This document shows, one piece after another, positions 14,850-23,424 of a stretch of DNA of 28,390 nt. The notes below the pieces were generated by a model, which was not told the origin of the DNA, made no database searches, and saw only the letters and a list, made by a program, of their open reading frames with translations. Within the stretch, counting starts at the first letter, position 1. The number at the start of each line of letters is the position of its first letter. Source of the DNA: an uncultured Collinsella sp. (GTDB taxonomy: Bacteria > Actinomycetota > Coriobacteriia > Coriobacteriales > Coriobacteriaceae); the NCBI GenBank assembly GCA_958421035.1, contig CATZKS010000011.1, positions 1-28,390 of the forward strand. The letters run 5' to 3'. Made by a program: the position numbers and the translations under genes.

Positions 14850-16498
14850 TGAAGGCGATCTGGCTTGCGTGCTGCGCGTGCGGCGATTACGGGCTGTTGC
14901 AGCGGGAAGTCGAGGGCCGTGATGCGGGTGCACAGGTGCTTCGCGTGGGTGACCTGGACGGGCTGATTTCCATGGCGCGGGCGTTTCCGTCGCGCCGCGG
15001 GGCTGCCATCATCGAGGCGTCTCTGTTTGATACCGAAGATGTGCGCAAGACTGTTGTGCGCCTGACGGCCGAAGGCCGCGTGAGTCGCGTGGTCGTGTTG
15101 ATAGAAGCACTCGATCCGTCGGATATCGAGGGGCTGTTTCGCGCAGGGGCGACCGAGGTCATCGCTGCGCACAGTATATGCGGCAACGGGCGCGCGGGCG
15201 AGGGAGCGGTTGATTCCGATCGGCGCATGACGATTGAGCCCGATGCTTTTGTTGATAGGGAACCCGGGGCGCTTCGCGCTACAAGAGGCCCGCGTGTTGA
15301 TGATTATGGAAAAGCGGAAGCCGAGCATGGTCGGCGCCCCCGGAACCCCCTTGTATACGATGACGCTGGAGGGCCGGCGCAGCATGCTGGCGACTCCCCG
15401 GCTGTAGATATGGGATACGTACACGGCGTGAATCTGGCGGATGAACTCGACGAAGTTGAGGGCTTTGCCGGGTGCGGCGAGTTGTCGCTGATGCGGCATG
15501 AGCAGATTGCACAGAACGAGCCTGCCTCGCAGACCGAACAAGCCGCCATGCCGGCTTGGACGCAGCGTGTGGTTGCGGCAGGGGAGACGGGGACGCTGTC
15601 ACCGACGCCCGCTCCGCCGCCTCCGATGCCGCCGGCAGACGCTGCCGCTCCGCAGCATCGAGCTCCGGTCATCTGCGCCATTTCGGGTTCGGGCGGTTGC
15701 GGCAAGTCGACGATCGTTGCCACCATGGCACACGCATCGTCGCTGTTGGGCTTGCGTGCCGCCGTGCTCGACCTGGACCTGATGTTTGGAAACCTTTACG
15801 ACTTGTTAGGCGTCGATGCTCCGCGCGATATGGCGGCACTTATCGAGCCGTCGGTGGCGGGCGCGCTTGCCGAGCCGGATATCGTGGCCGCATCGATGCG
15901 CGTGGCGCCGGGCGTTACGCTCTGGGGTCCCGTTGCGGCGCCCGAACAAGCCGAGCTCATGGCACGTCCGGTGGAGCTGCTGCTTGATGTCCTGCGTCGC
16001 GAATCCGACGTGGTCTTTATCGATACCTCGGTCTTTTGGGGCGATGCCGTGGCGGCTGCGGTGGCGGCGAGCGACCGTTGCCTGATCGTTGGCGATGCTG
16101 CGGTGTCGTCCGCGACATCGGCGTCGCGCGTCATTGAACTGGCAAGTCGAGTAGGTGTGCCGCGCACGCGCATGAGCGCCGTGTTCAACCGGTTCGGTGC
16201 GCGCGGGGCAGACGAGGACGTCGCCATGCGCTTTGAGATTGCCTGTGCGTTGAGCTCCAAGATTCGTATCGCCGATGGCGGGCAGGATCTCGCCGCGCTC
16301 ATGGCGTTTGGGCGCGCTGATGAGGCAGTGGGGCAGACCAGCGCTTTTGCGACCAGCGTGCGCGAGGCCACGCGCGAGATGCTCGTGGAACTGGGGTGCG
16401 CCGTCGGCCCTTGGAGCGATATGGTCGCCGACCGTGCAACGCGCGCCGAACGCCCGCGTATCCGCCTTCCCTGGTCGCGCGAGGGTGATCAGCGATGA
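14849..16498 (+). CDS. tadZ: TadZ/CpaE-like MinD-family ATPase
   Basis: This probable pilus-localising ATPase has 549 aa in three parts: an N-terminal domain of about 110 aa that resembles a degenerate receiver (GLISMARAFPSRRGAAIIE, VVVLIEALDPSDIEGLFRAG), a long low-complexity linker (about 110-270) ending in a Pro-rich stretch, and a MinD/ParA-like ATPase. The P-loop is SGSGGCGKST with K286; the usual MinD signature lysine two residues after the first Gly pair is not evident. AAVLDLDLMFGNLYDLLG and DVVFIDTSVFWGD are the switch segments. It overlaps cpaB by one base (a GTG at 14846 is also possible) and tadA by four (ATGA). The linker is longer than usual for the family. Confidence 0.82.
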   Translation: MKAIWLACCACGDYGLLQREVEGRDAGAQVLRVGDLDGLISMARAFPSRRGAAIIEASLFDTEDVRKTVVRLTAEGRVSRVVVLIEALDPSDIEGLFRAGATEVIAAHSICGNGRAGEGAVDSDRRMTIEPDAFVDREPGALRATRGPRVDDYGKAEAEHGRRPRNPLVYDDAGGPAQHAGDSPAVDMGYVHGVNLADELDEVEGFAGCGELSLMRHEQIAQNEPASQTEQAAMPAWTQRVVAAGETGTLSPTPAPPPPMPPADAAAPQHRAPVICAISGSGGCGKSTIVATMAHASSLLGLRAAVLDLDLMFGNLYDLLGVDAPRDMAALIEPSVAGALAEPDIVAASMRVAPGVTLWGPVAAPEQAELMARPVELLLDVLRRESDVVFIDTSVFWGDAVAAAVAASDRCLIVGDAAVSSATSASRVIELASRVGVPRTRMSAVFNRFGARGADEDVAMRFEIACALSSKIRIADGGQDLAALMAFGRADEAVGQTSAFATSVREATREMLVELGCAVGPWSDMVADRATRAERPRIRLPWSREGDQR

Positions 16499-17823
16499 GC
16501 CTGCAAACGAGGATTAAGGCTGCCGGCGCTGCAGCGGGGGCAGCGCCTGTAGATGCGGGGCGTCGCCGCGCGGTGAAACGACGCACCAAGCGCGCCGTGA
16601 TGGACCGCATGGGTTACGACGAAGTGGCGCGTATCAGCGCCTATATCGACCCGGCACTTGCCCGCTCGGAATTGCGTCCCGCGGTGGAGGCGGCGCTCAA
16701 TGTTGAGGAGCCGACTGATCTCGCGACGTCCGAGCGCGAGACCATCATCGACGAGATTTTGGATGACGTGGTGGGCTTGGGGCCGTTGCAGCCGCTCATC
16801 GAGGACGACACCGTTACCGAAATCATGATTAACGGCTGCCGCTCGGCTTTCTTTGAACGCGGCGGCGTCTTGTACCCCATCGAGCATGCGTTTGAGGATG
16901 ATGAGCAGATCCGTGTGCTTATCGACCGCATCATCTCGCCACTTGGTCGCCGTATCGACGAGCGCAGCCCCATCGTCAACGCCCGCCTCAAAACGGGCTA
17001 TCGCGTCAACGCGGTGATTCCGCCTGTGGCGATTGACGGACCGATTCTCACCATCCGAAAGTTCTCGGACCGCATCTGCTCGCTGGACGAGCTTGTGGGG
17101 CTGGGGTCGCTGCCGCTTTGGTATGCGCAGCTGCTGTCGTGCGCGGTGTCGCTGCGACAGGACCTGGCGGTTGCGGGAGGCACGGGATCTGGTAAGACCA
17201 CCCTGCTCAACGCGTTGTCATGCGAGATTTCCACCGGCGAGCGCATCGTGACGATCGAGGACTCTGCCGAACTCAAGTTTGCGCATCATCCGCACGTGGT
17301 GCGTCTAGAGGCGCGCGAGGCTTCAATTGAGGGCGAGGGCGCGGTGACGATCCGCGACCTGGTGACCAATGCCCTGCGCATGCGCCCCGACCGCATCGTG
17401 GTGGGCGAGGTGCGCGGTGCCGAGTGCTGCGACATGTTGCAGGCCATGAACACGGGCCACGACGGGTCGCTCACCACGCTTCATGCGGGTTCCGAGCAGG
17501 AGACCGTGGTGCGTCTGACGTTGCTTGCACGTTATGGCATCGATCTGCCGAGCGAGCTCATCGAGGAGCAGATTGCCATGGCGCTCGACGGCATCGTGAT
17601 GTCCGAGCGCCACGCCGATGGCAGGCGTTTCGTCTCCTCGTATTCGGGGGTGCGTCGCGCCGCGTCGGGCGGCGTAGAGCTCGAGCGCTATGTGACTTTC
17701 GATGCCGCCGAGCGCACCTGGACGCTTGACCGCGAGCCGCCGTTTATCGCAGAAGGCCTGCGGTCGGGGACGCTCACACAAGAGGAGGTGGACGAATGGA
17801 GGTCGCTGTGCCCCTCGTCGTAG
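16495..17823 (+). CDS. tadA: Flp pilus assembly ATPase TadA/CpaF
   Basis: This secretion-type hexameric ATPase drives pilus assembly at the membrane. The 442-aa protein shows the TadA order: an N-terminal helical part with DDVVGLGPLQPLIEDDTVTE and IMINGC, then RLKTGYRVNAVIPP, Walker A GGTGSGKTT (228-236; K234), the Asp box TIEDSAEL, Walker B-like MRPDRIVVGEVRG, and the His box GHDGSLTTLHA. The start overlaps the end of tadZ (ATGA), and its end overlaps tadB by 28 nt. The length is normal for the family. Confidence 0.96.
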   Translation: MSLQTRIKAAGAAAGAAPVDAGRRRAVKRRTKRAVMDRMGYDEVARISAYIDPALARSELRPAVEAALNVEEPTDLATSERETIIDEILDDVVGLGPLQPLIEDDTVTEIMINGCRSAFFERGGVLYPIEHAFEDDEQIRVLIDRIISPLGRRIDERSPIVNARLKTGYRVNAVIPPVAIDGPILTIRKFSDRICSLDELVGLGSLPLWYAQLLSCAVSLRQDLAVAGGTGSGKTTLLNALSCEISTGERIVTIEDSAELKFAHHPHVVRLEAREASIEGEGAVTIRDLVTNALRMRPDRIVVGEVRGAECCDMLQAMNTGHDGSLTTLHAGSEQETVVRLTLLARYGIDLPSELIEEQIAMALDGIVMSERHADGRRFVSSYSGVRRAASGGVELERYVTFDAAERTWTLDREPPFIAEGLRSGTLTQEEVDEWRSLCPSS

Positions 17824-18722
17824 GGGGTTTGGCAGGGTTTTCTGTCGCGACGGCGTGCGGGGCGGAACCTCGTGTGCCGCAGGTGCCGCCGGCGGAGCTG
17901 GCGCGTCAGGCGTTCGAGACGGTGGCAGAGAAGCTGCCGCGTGAGCTGGTGGAAAACGATCTGCTGAAAAAGATCGCTCGTTCGTGGGCATCGCTGGCTC
18001 CGGCGCATCGCCTTGGCCTCGTGATCGAAGATGCTTCGGGGCGTTTGGCGCTTCTGCTGCTATCGAGCGGTGTCTGCTGCGTTTTACTAACGATGGTGTC
18101 GTTATCGCCCCTCGGATTTGCCTTGGGACTTGTTGCTCCGATTGCCGTTGGCGCCGCTCGGGATGGCTTTGAGAGCCGGCGCGAGCAACACGATGCAGAA
18201 GAGGCCATGCCCGAGGCGTTTACCGCACTTTCCATGTCGCTTGCCTCGGGACATTCGCTGGCCCAGGGCATGCGCTTTGTGGGCGCTCATGCGCAAGAAC
18301 CGGTGCATACCGAGTTTTTGCGGGTGGCGGCGGCGATCGATTGCGGCATCTCGGCGACCGACGCGCTCGATGACTTGCTCGTGCGCATCGACGCCCCCGG
18401 TCTTTCGCTTGTGACCTTGGCGCTTAAGGTGTCTCAGCGCACCGGTGCTCCGCTTGCCGACTTACTGTCCGAGGCGTCGAGCATGGTGGGGGAGCACATT
18501 GAGCTCAAGCGCCGCCTGGATGTCAAGACGTCGCAGGCTCGCATGTCTGCGCATATGGTCGCGGCGATGCCGACGGGCATGTGCGCGGTGTTGGCGCTGC
18601 TTTCGGCAGATTTTCGTCGCGGTCTTGCGACGCCTGCCGGCGCGGGCGCTGTGGTGCTGGGTCTTGCCCTCAACGCCGTTGCCCTGGTGGTTATCCGGCG
18701 CATTATGCGGGTGGAGCTATGA
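17796..18722 (+). CDS. tadB: Type II secretion F-family protein, TadB
   Basis: This is an inner-membrane platform protein of the Tad pilus. At 308 aa it has an N-terminal hydrophobic segment, a pair of helices around residues 84-121, the cytoplasmic T2SSF domain (about 140-260: MPEAFTALSMSLASGHSL, ALKVSQRTGAPLADLL), and C-terminal helices up to residue 305. GAGGAGG (17780-17787) precedes ATG 17796. It overlaps tadA upstream and tadC downstream (ATGA), which supports one translational unit. Confidence 0.9.
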   Translation: MEVAVPLVVGGLAGFSVATACGAEPRVPQVPPAELARQAFETVAEKLPRELVENDLLKKIARSWASLAPAHRLGLVIEDASGRLALLLLSSGVCCVLLTMVSLSPLGFALGLVAPIAVGAARDGFESRREQHDAEEAMPEAFTALSMSLASGHSLAQGMRFVGAHAQEPVHTEFLRVAAAIDCGISATDALDDLLVRIDAPGLSLVTLALKVSQRTGAPLADLLSEASSMVGEHIELKRRLDVKTSQARMSAHMVAAMPTGMCAVLALLSADFRRGLATPAGAGAVVLGLALNAVALVVIRRIMRVEL

Positions 18723-19360
18723 GCGCCCCGGTTGCAGTTGCGGCTTGCCTGTGCGCTCTGAGTGTATTTGTCGCGACGGGTTTGGATCGGGCGGATGCAC
18801 GCAAGATCGCAGAGGCCTGCAAGCGCGAGGCGGTGCTGGTCACTGCCGCGGGCCGCTCGGTGGTCGATGCTCTGGCCGCGCGAATGAAGGGCGCGGTTGG
18901 AGCGGGCGGCCCGGCGCGAGTATCGCTCGGCGAAGTGTCCGAGATGATCGATGTTGTGCGCTTGGGTCTTTCGGCCGGTCTTTCGTTTGATGCGGCGCTT
19001 GAGATTTTCTGCGCCAACCGCCGGTCAGTGCTGGCTCTTCGACTTGAGCGGGCCTGCATGGCGTGGCAGGTGGGCGTGGGCACGCGTGAGGACGAGTTGT
19101 TGGCCGCCGCACGCGACCTGGACGTGCGAGCGCTCGAGACCTTTGCCATCACGGTGGGGCAGGCGCTCGCTCTGGGTGCCCCACTTGCCGAGACGCTGGC
19201 CGCTCAAAGTCGCGAGATCCGTGCGGCTCATCGCGCCGCGGTCGAGCGCGAGATCGAGCGTGCGCCCGTCAAGCTGCTGATTCCCACCGGCACACTCATC
19301 TTGCCGGCGTTGCTTCTGTCCATATTGGGCCCGCTGTTGGGAGCAGGCGGGATGATGTAG
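18719..19360 (+). CDS. tadC: Type II secretion F-family protein, TadC
   Basis: This is the second platform protein of the Tad pilus. The 213-aa protein is shorter than typical TadC. It has one N-terminal helix (about 3-22), a T2SSF-like domain (about 75-180: EMIDVVRLGLSAGLSFDAAL, TFAITVGQALALGAPL) and a C-terminal hydrophobic end (LIPTGTLILPALLLSILGPL). ATG 18719 overlaps the tadB stop; the frame runs further upstream, but only inside tadB. flp follows after 10 nt. Confidence 0.87.
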   Translation: MSAPVAVAACLCALSVFVATGLDRADARKIAEACKREAVLVTAAGRSVVDALAARMKGAVGAGGPARVSLGEVSEMIDVVRLGLSAGLSFDAALEIFCANRRSVLALRLERACMAWQVGVGTREDELLAAARDLDVRALETFAITVGQALALGAPLAETLAAQSREIRAAHRAAVEREIERAPVKLLIPTGTLILPALLLSILGPLLGAGGMM

Positions 19361-19370
19361 GGAGGAATAC

Positions 19371-19604
19371 ATGAACACGATGACTGACGTTGCTGGCAAG
19401 GTCTGGAGCTGGGCTGTTTGCCAGTCAATTCGCGCTCGCCAGCATGCCGGGGAGCTACTGCAGGAGGAGAGTGCGCAGGGCACCACCGAATACGCCATCT
19501 TGGTCGGCGTGCTCGTGGTGATCGCCATCATTGCCATTGTCGCATTTAAGGGCAAGGTCCAAGATCTATGGAACGCTATCAGCGAGGGCATCAACAGCCT
19601 GTAG
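19371..19604 (+). CDS. flp: Flp-type pilin
   Basis: This is the predicted major subunit of the Tad pilus. The 77-aa protein has a long charged leader, then EESAQGTTEYAILVG followed by a strongly hydrophobic stretch. Glu-Tyr fits the E+5/Y+6 signature of Flp pilins if cleavage falls after Ala in SA/QGTTEY; a Gly at -1 would put Glu at +3. GGGAGG at 19359-19364 precedes ATG 19371. It comes directly after tadC, as in many actinobacterial clusters. No prepilin peptidase gene is in the window. Confidence 0.9.
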   Translation: MNTMTDVAGKVWSWAVCQSIRARQHAGELLQEESAQGTTEYAILVGVLVVIAIIAIVAFKGKVQDLWNAISEGINSL

Positions 19605-20131
19605 AGGGTAGGCGGCCTGCCGGCGCACTGCTGGTGTTTGCCTGTGTGGTTGTGGCGGTGGCAGTGGCGGTTTGGGGGCTAAACGCCGCGCGGCAGCAGC
19701 GTCCTGGGGCCGCCTTCGATTCGGGCTCAGATTCGGCGGTGGCGTCTCAAAAAGATGAGATGCGAGATGCGGACGATTCGGATGTTGCTGTCACGGCGCA
19801 AACCTTTCTGCGGACGCTCGACAAGCGGTCTGGCACTGCGACGGATTCGCCTGAGGACAACGCGATCGCGGTCCGGCTTGCATGGTCCGAGGACCGACCG
19901 ATGACCGAGGCAGCGGCGGATATGTTACGCGCCTACCGCGAGGTGCCAACGGCCCAGCTCGCCCTGAGCGGCTATCTCGATATTAAGGGCAACGTATGGG
20001 GCGCCATCGTGCGCGATGGGCGCGGCTGGGTCGATATGGTGACGGTTGCCGCGGATGCTGGCGATGCTTCGTGTCGTCTGCGCGCCGTGCGTCTGGTCCC
20101 GCAAACAATAAGCGCAAAGGAGGGATCGTGA
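19568..20131 (+). CDS. Membrane-anchored protein of unknown function in the Tad operon
   Basis: I do not recognise the family. The 187-aa protein has a short basic start, one membrane helix (about residues 18-40), a charged, probably disordered stretch (about 45-100), and a compact C-terminal part (LAWSEDRPMTEAAADML to the end) that may fold outside the cell. ATG 19568 overlaps flp by 37 nt and has only a weak ribosome-binding site, so it may depend on translation of flp. A GTG at 19634 is an alternative but would cut into the membrane helix. The next gene starts 2 nt after its stop. Its place between two pilin-like genes suggests a pilus-assembly or surface role. Confidence 0.65.
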   Translation: MERYQRGHQQPVEGRRPAGALLVFACVVVAVAVAVWGLNAARQQRPGAAFDSGSDSAVASQKDEMRDADDSDVAVTAQTFLRTLDKRSGTATDSPEDNAIAVRLAWSEDRPMTEAAADMLRAYREVPTAQLALSGYLDIKGNVWGAIVRDGRGWVDMVTVAADAGDASCRLRAVRLVPQTISAKEGS

Positions 20132-20132
20132 A

Positions 20133-20351
20133 ATGCATGGCGTTCTGCGTGAGGAATCTGCCCAGGCGACGGTCGAATACGCCATCGTCACGGTGGCGCT
20201 GTTATCGATCGTGCTGGCGATTGTGGGACTTTGGCGTGCTGGCACCGATGGACGCTTGGCGGCGCTGGTTGAGCGGGCGGCATCCCATGGCGTTGCCTCG
20301 ACGTCGGTTATCGACGCCGCTGCGGGCGCTAAGGACATCGCGTTGTATTGA
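20133..20351 (+). CDS. Small pilin-like protein with Flp-type processing motif
   Basis: The 72-aa protein begins MHGVLREESAQATVEYAIVT and continues into a hydrophobic helix, then a short polar tail. The motif SA/QATVEYA is nearly the same as in flp, including Glu-Tyr, so it may be a minor pilin or a second Flp-type subunit. AAGGAGG at 20117-20123 lies 9 nt before ATG 20133. The next tad gene probably begins inside it. The alternative is a truncated TadE-like protein. Confidence 0.8.
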   Translation: MHGVLREESAQATVEYAIVTVALLSIVLAIVGLWRAGTDGRLAALVERAASHGVASTSVIDAAAGAKDIALY

Positions 20352-20823
20352 TATCGCGCGCGAGGACCGGGCGCAGTCTACGGTCGAGGCCGCTTTTTTG
20401 CTGCCGACGTTTCTGACGCTCATCCTTCTCGCGCTGCAACCGGTGTGCCTGCTCTATACGCGTGCGGTCATGGAGTCTGCCGCCGCCGAGACCGCGCGGC
20501 TCATGACCACGACGACGGCGGAGGACGACGATCTTAAGGAGTTCACCCGCCGCCGGCTTGCCGCAGTGCCCAACGTTTCGATCTTTCATGCCGGCGGGCC
20601 GTTGTCGTGGGATATCGAGCTTGGCCGGGCCGGTGCGGGTGGCGTCTCGTCCGTGTCCGTTTCCGGCGAGGTCAAGCCGTTGCCTGTGATCGGTGCGTTT
20701 GCGCAGGCTATGGGTGGTACCGCCGAGGGCGGCTACGTTGAGCTCAAGGTCGATGTCTCGTATCAATCGCGTCCCGAATGGCTGGAGGGAGATTATGATT
20801 CGTGGATTGCTGCATGGGATTAA
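20287..20823 (+). CDS. tadE: TadE-like pseudopilin
   Basis: This is a probable TadE-family minor pilin. The core EDRAQSTVEAAFLLPTFL and the hydrophobic helix that follows match TadE proteins, then comes a polar outside domain of about 120 aa. The start is uncertain. ATG 20287 gives 178 aa, with a 28-residue basic leader before the presumed RA/QSTVE cleavage site, but its ribosome-binding site is weak and it overlaps the previous gene by 65 nt, so translational coupling is likely. No better ATG/GTG/TTG lies closer to the motif. It overlaps the next gene by 29 nt. Confidence 0.78.
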   Translation: MALPRRRLSTPLRALRTSRCIDIAREDRAQSTVEAAFLLPTFLTLILLALQPVCLLYTRAVMESAAAETARLMTTTTAEDDDLKEFTRRRLAAVPNVSIFHAGGPLSWDIELGRAGAGGVSSVSVSGEVKPLPVIGAFAQAMGGTAEGGYVELKVDVSYQSRPEWLEGDYDSWIAAWD

Positions 20824-22948
20824 GCGTTTCTGGTCTAGATGCGTTTTGACGCGCCGTCCGAGCTGCCATCGCAAGCGAGGCGGCTTTATGGGCCGCGCCG
20901 GTATCGACCTGTTTATCGAAGACGGTGCCTACACCACGCTTTCTTCTGCCGTGGTCATCCTAGTGGTGCTCACGTTGTTGTTTTCGTCGACCGCGGCGAT
21001 ATGGAGCATGTCGCGTGCCGGGGATACCCAGGTGGCGGCCGATAGCGGCGCGCTGGCGGGTGCCAACGTAGTGTCGTCCTATCACACGGCTGCCACGGTG
21101 GTTGATGCGAGCATCTTGAGTCTGGGGCTGGCGGGGTTTGCCACAATCGGGACGGGCCTGGTCGCCATCCTCATCCCAGGTGCCGAACCAGTTGCCGGCA
21201 ATATGGTCGACACCGGGATTGAGATCATTAAAACGCGCAACAAGTTTGCCAAAAGCGCATCGGAAGGCTTGCAGAAAATCGAGACGGCTCTGCCGTATCT
21301 GATTGCCGCGCGTGCCACGCGGGCGGTGTCGGCGCAGGATACCGATAGTGTGGCCTATACCGGTACGGCGCTTGCCGTGCCCAGGACATCCGAATCGGAC
21401 TTCGCCGCGCTCAAAGGGTCCGAGATCTCGACCGATATCATTAAAGACACATCAGATGATTTAGAGCGTGCGGCCGAGGAGCTGCGGAAGGCCTCGGAGG
21501 AGACGGCGAAGGCAAAGGAGCGCGCCTGGCTTGCGGACTGTGGCGGGTCGGATGAGAGCGCGGTTGGTAGGTACTCATGTATGTGGGAGCGCGCGGGGAG
21601 TCTGGCAAAGCTTTCGGATATTGAGAATCCACACTATGCCTCGAGTATCACATGGGAGCCGCAGGTTGCCCTCAACCGAGCGAAGGCCTATTACCATCGG
21701 CGCCTAGCGAATGAAAAGTCTCAAGGCTCGAGCACGAAGATGGAGGCCGAGTCCGTCGCGCGGAAAACGTTCTACATCTATGCAATTGAAGAACTCGAAC
21801 ACTCATACATTGAAGACGATGGTGAAAAAATTTCGTCTCAGATCCCATTCCTGCCGCGCACGCCGGGCGAGGTGAAGGGAACCCAGCTCTACACCGATGT
21901 CATGTGGCCTACAAGTACCAACGGCGACAAGACGTACCTGCACTATGGGACCGAATGTCCTAACTATAAGAGTGGATCGCCGGGTGGGTTGGCATCCGTT
22001 GTCGATTACGACGGACACGATGTATGCGATAAGTGCGAATTCGACGTGGTCACCCTGGGTCGCGCCCTCATGCCGCCGTCGTTCATCGAAAACGGCTTCG
22101 AATATCACTTCGACGAGTTCAAAAAGGCCTTGGAGGAATACGTCAAACGTCGGAACAAAGAGCTTGAGCTCATGCGTCAGACCGAGGATGAGGCCGACCG
22201 TGCGGGCAATGCGTTTGACCAGGCCATTAAAGCGCTTTCGGGCGAGCGTCCGCGTATCGCTCCGCCCGGTCGCAACGGCGTGGTCGCCTTTGCGGTTTCG
22301 GGTGCCATCTCGAGCCCCGACGAGCTCAACTCTTCGTTTAACACGGCAGTCAGGCTTGGCGATCGCGGTGCTATTTCTGCCGCGGTGCTGGCGCCCGATG
22401 AGACGACGGCGCAAAACAACGTGCTTTCGCGATTTTTCTCGACATTGAAGGAACGCTCGGGCGGCGTTGCCGGCGTACTCGACGGCGTCATGGATGTTTG
22501 GGGACGGCTGCTTGTGGGATACGGAGACATCCAAGGTTCGGCCGACGAACTTATGGACGAGATGATTAAAGACCTAGGAGGGGGCAGCGGCGCGTTGGGC
22601 TCCATCGCATCGTGGCTCGGCGATACCGTTTCGGCGTCCGTGGCGGCGTTGGGTCTGGAACCGTGCGACTTGCGCCTGCGAAAGCCGGTGCTGACCGATT
22701 CCGCCAACGTCATTAAGAGCCCGGGGTCTGACATTGCGGGTCTCTCTCAAGCACAAGACAAACTGCGAGGTATTCCGTTGGGCGTGACCGATCCCAAGGC
22801 GCTTTGCGAGGCGTTGGAATATCAAGTCGAACGCACCATTAGCGGTACGGTGCTCACGCTTGCGGAGATTCCTCTGCCCGGCGGCGGCTCCATCCCACTC
22901 ACCGTCGATGTCGCCACGCTGGTTGGCGCTCTGGGCGGTGGGTCGTAA
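20795..22948 (+). CDS. Large TadG-like surface protein
   Basis: The 717-aa protein has a basic N-terminus, a membrane helix (about 48-69) and then SRAGDTQVAADSGALAGAN, which matches the start of TadG/TadE-G-like proteins; a second hydrophobic segment spans about 105-128. The rest is predicted outside: a Lys/Glu-rich helical stretch (about 220-245), a cluster H383, C388, H408, C411, C414 that may bind metal or form disulfides, and a helical C-terminal part. No von Willebrand A domain is recognised. ATG 20795 has GGAGGGA at 20784-20790. The segment at about 21540-22060 is visibly AT-richer than the rest. EDGAYTTLS aligns with the processing motif of its neighbours but lacks the key Glu. Confidence 0.7.
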   Translation: MIRGLLHGIKRFWSRCVLTRRPSCHRKRGGFMGRAGIDLFIEDGAYTTLSSAVVILVVLTLLFSSTAAIWSMSRAGDTQVAADSGALAGANVVSSYHTAATVVDASILSLGLAGFATIGTGLVAILIPGAEPVAGNMVDTGIEIIKTRNKFAKSASEGLQKIETALPYLIAARATRAVSAQDTDSVAYTGTALAVPRTSESDFAALKGSEISTDIIKDTSDDLERAAEELRKASEETAKAKERAWLADCGGSDESAVGRYSCMWERAGSLAKLSDIENPHYASSITWEPQVALNRAKAYYHRRLANEKSQGSSTKMEAESVARKTFYIYAIEELEHSYIEDDGEKISSQIPFLPRTPGEVKGTQLYTDVMWPTSTNGDKTYLHYGTECPNYKSGSPGGLASVVDYDGHDVCDKCEFDVVTLGRALMPPSFIENGFEYHFDEFKKALEEYVKRRNKELELMRQTEDEADRAGNAFDQAIKALSGERPRIAPPGRNGVVAFAVSGAISSPDELNSSFNTAVRLGDRGAISAAVLAPDETTAQNNVLSRFFSTLKERSGGVAGVLDGVMDVWGRLLVGYGDIQGSADELMDEMIKDLGGGSGALGSIASWLGDTVSASVAALGLEPCDLRLRKPVLTDSANVIKSPGSDIAGLSQAQDKLRGIPLGVTDPKALCEALEYQVERTISGTVLTLAEIPLPGGGSIPLTVDVATLVGALGGGS

Positions 22949-23424
22949 TGAGTATCCGCATGCGTCTGCGCGAGGAGCGCGCCCAAGCGACGGTGGAGAT
23001 GGCGGTGGTTACGCCCGTTTTGCTGGTGCTGGCACTCATCGTGTACAACGTCATGATCTTTGCCAGCGCTGTCGCGCGCTTCGACCGCGTGGTACCCGAC
23101 ATCGTGTTGGCGCACGCCGTGGCGTCGGAGGGGGAGGGCGACGAAAGCTCTGCCGATGCCTCGGCGACGGTCCAGACTCAAATTCTGAATGCCATGGAAG
23201 GCTATGACTTGCAGATCGAAGTGTCGAGCGAGCAAGGCGCGGAGGCATCGGATGGTGGCCTGCTCTCCCTATCCGGTACGTTTAGGACCTACACCTGCAT
23301 CATGCACTATGAGCCGTGGCCGACTTCTCTCAGCATCGCTGGCGTTCCGCTGGGGGCGCCGACAACGTTGTCGCACGAGCGCGCGGTGACGGTCGATCCG
23401 TGGCGCCCGGGGGTGGTCATGTGA
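22948..23424 (+). CDS. Second TadE-like pseudopilin
   Basis: The 158-aa protein begins MSIRMRLREERAQATVEMAVVTP and continues with a hydrophobic helix (LLVLALIVYNVMIF), a pattern typical of TadE-family minor pilins. A polar outside domain of about 115 aa follows, including two closely placed aromatic-rich segments (TYTCIMHYEPW). ATG 22948 overlaps the stop of the TadG-like gene by one base, and its own stop overlaps the next start (GTGA), so it is part of the same operon. Confidence 0.8.
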   Translation: MSIRMRLREERAQATVEMAVVTPVLLVLALIVYNVMIFASAVARFDRVVPDIVLAHAVASEGEGDESSADASATVQTQILNAMEGYDLQIEVSSEQGAEASDGGLLSLSGTFRTYTCIMHYEPWPTSLSIAGVPLGAPTTLSHERAVTVDPWRPGVVM

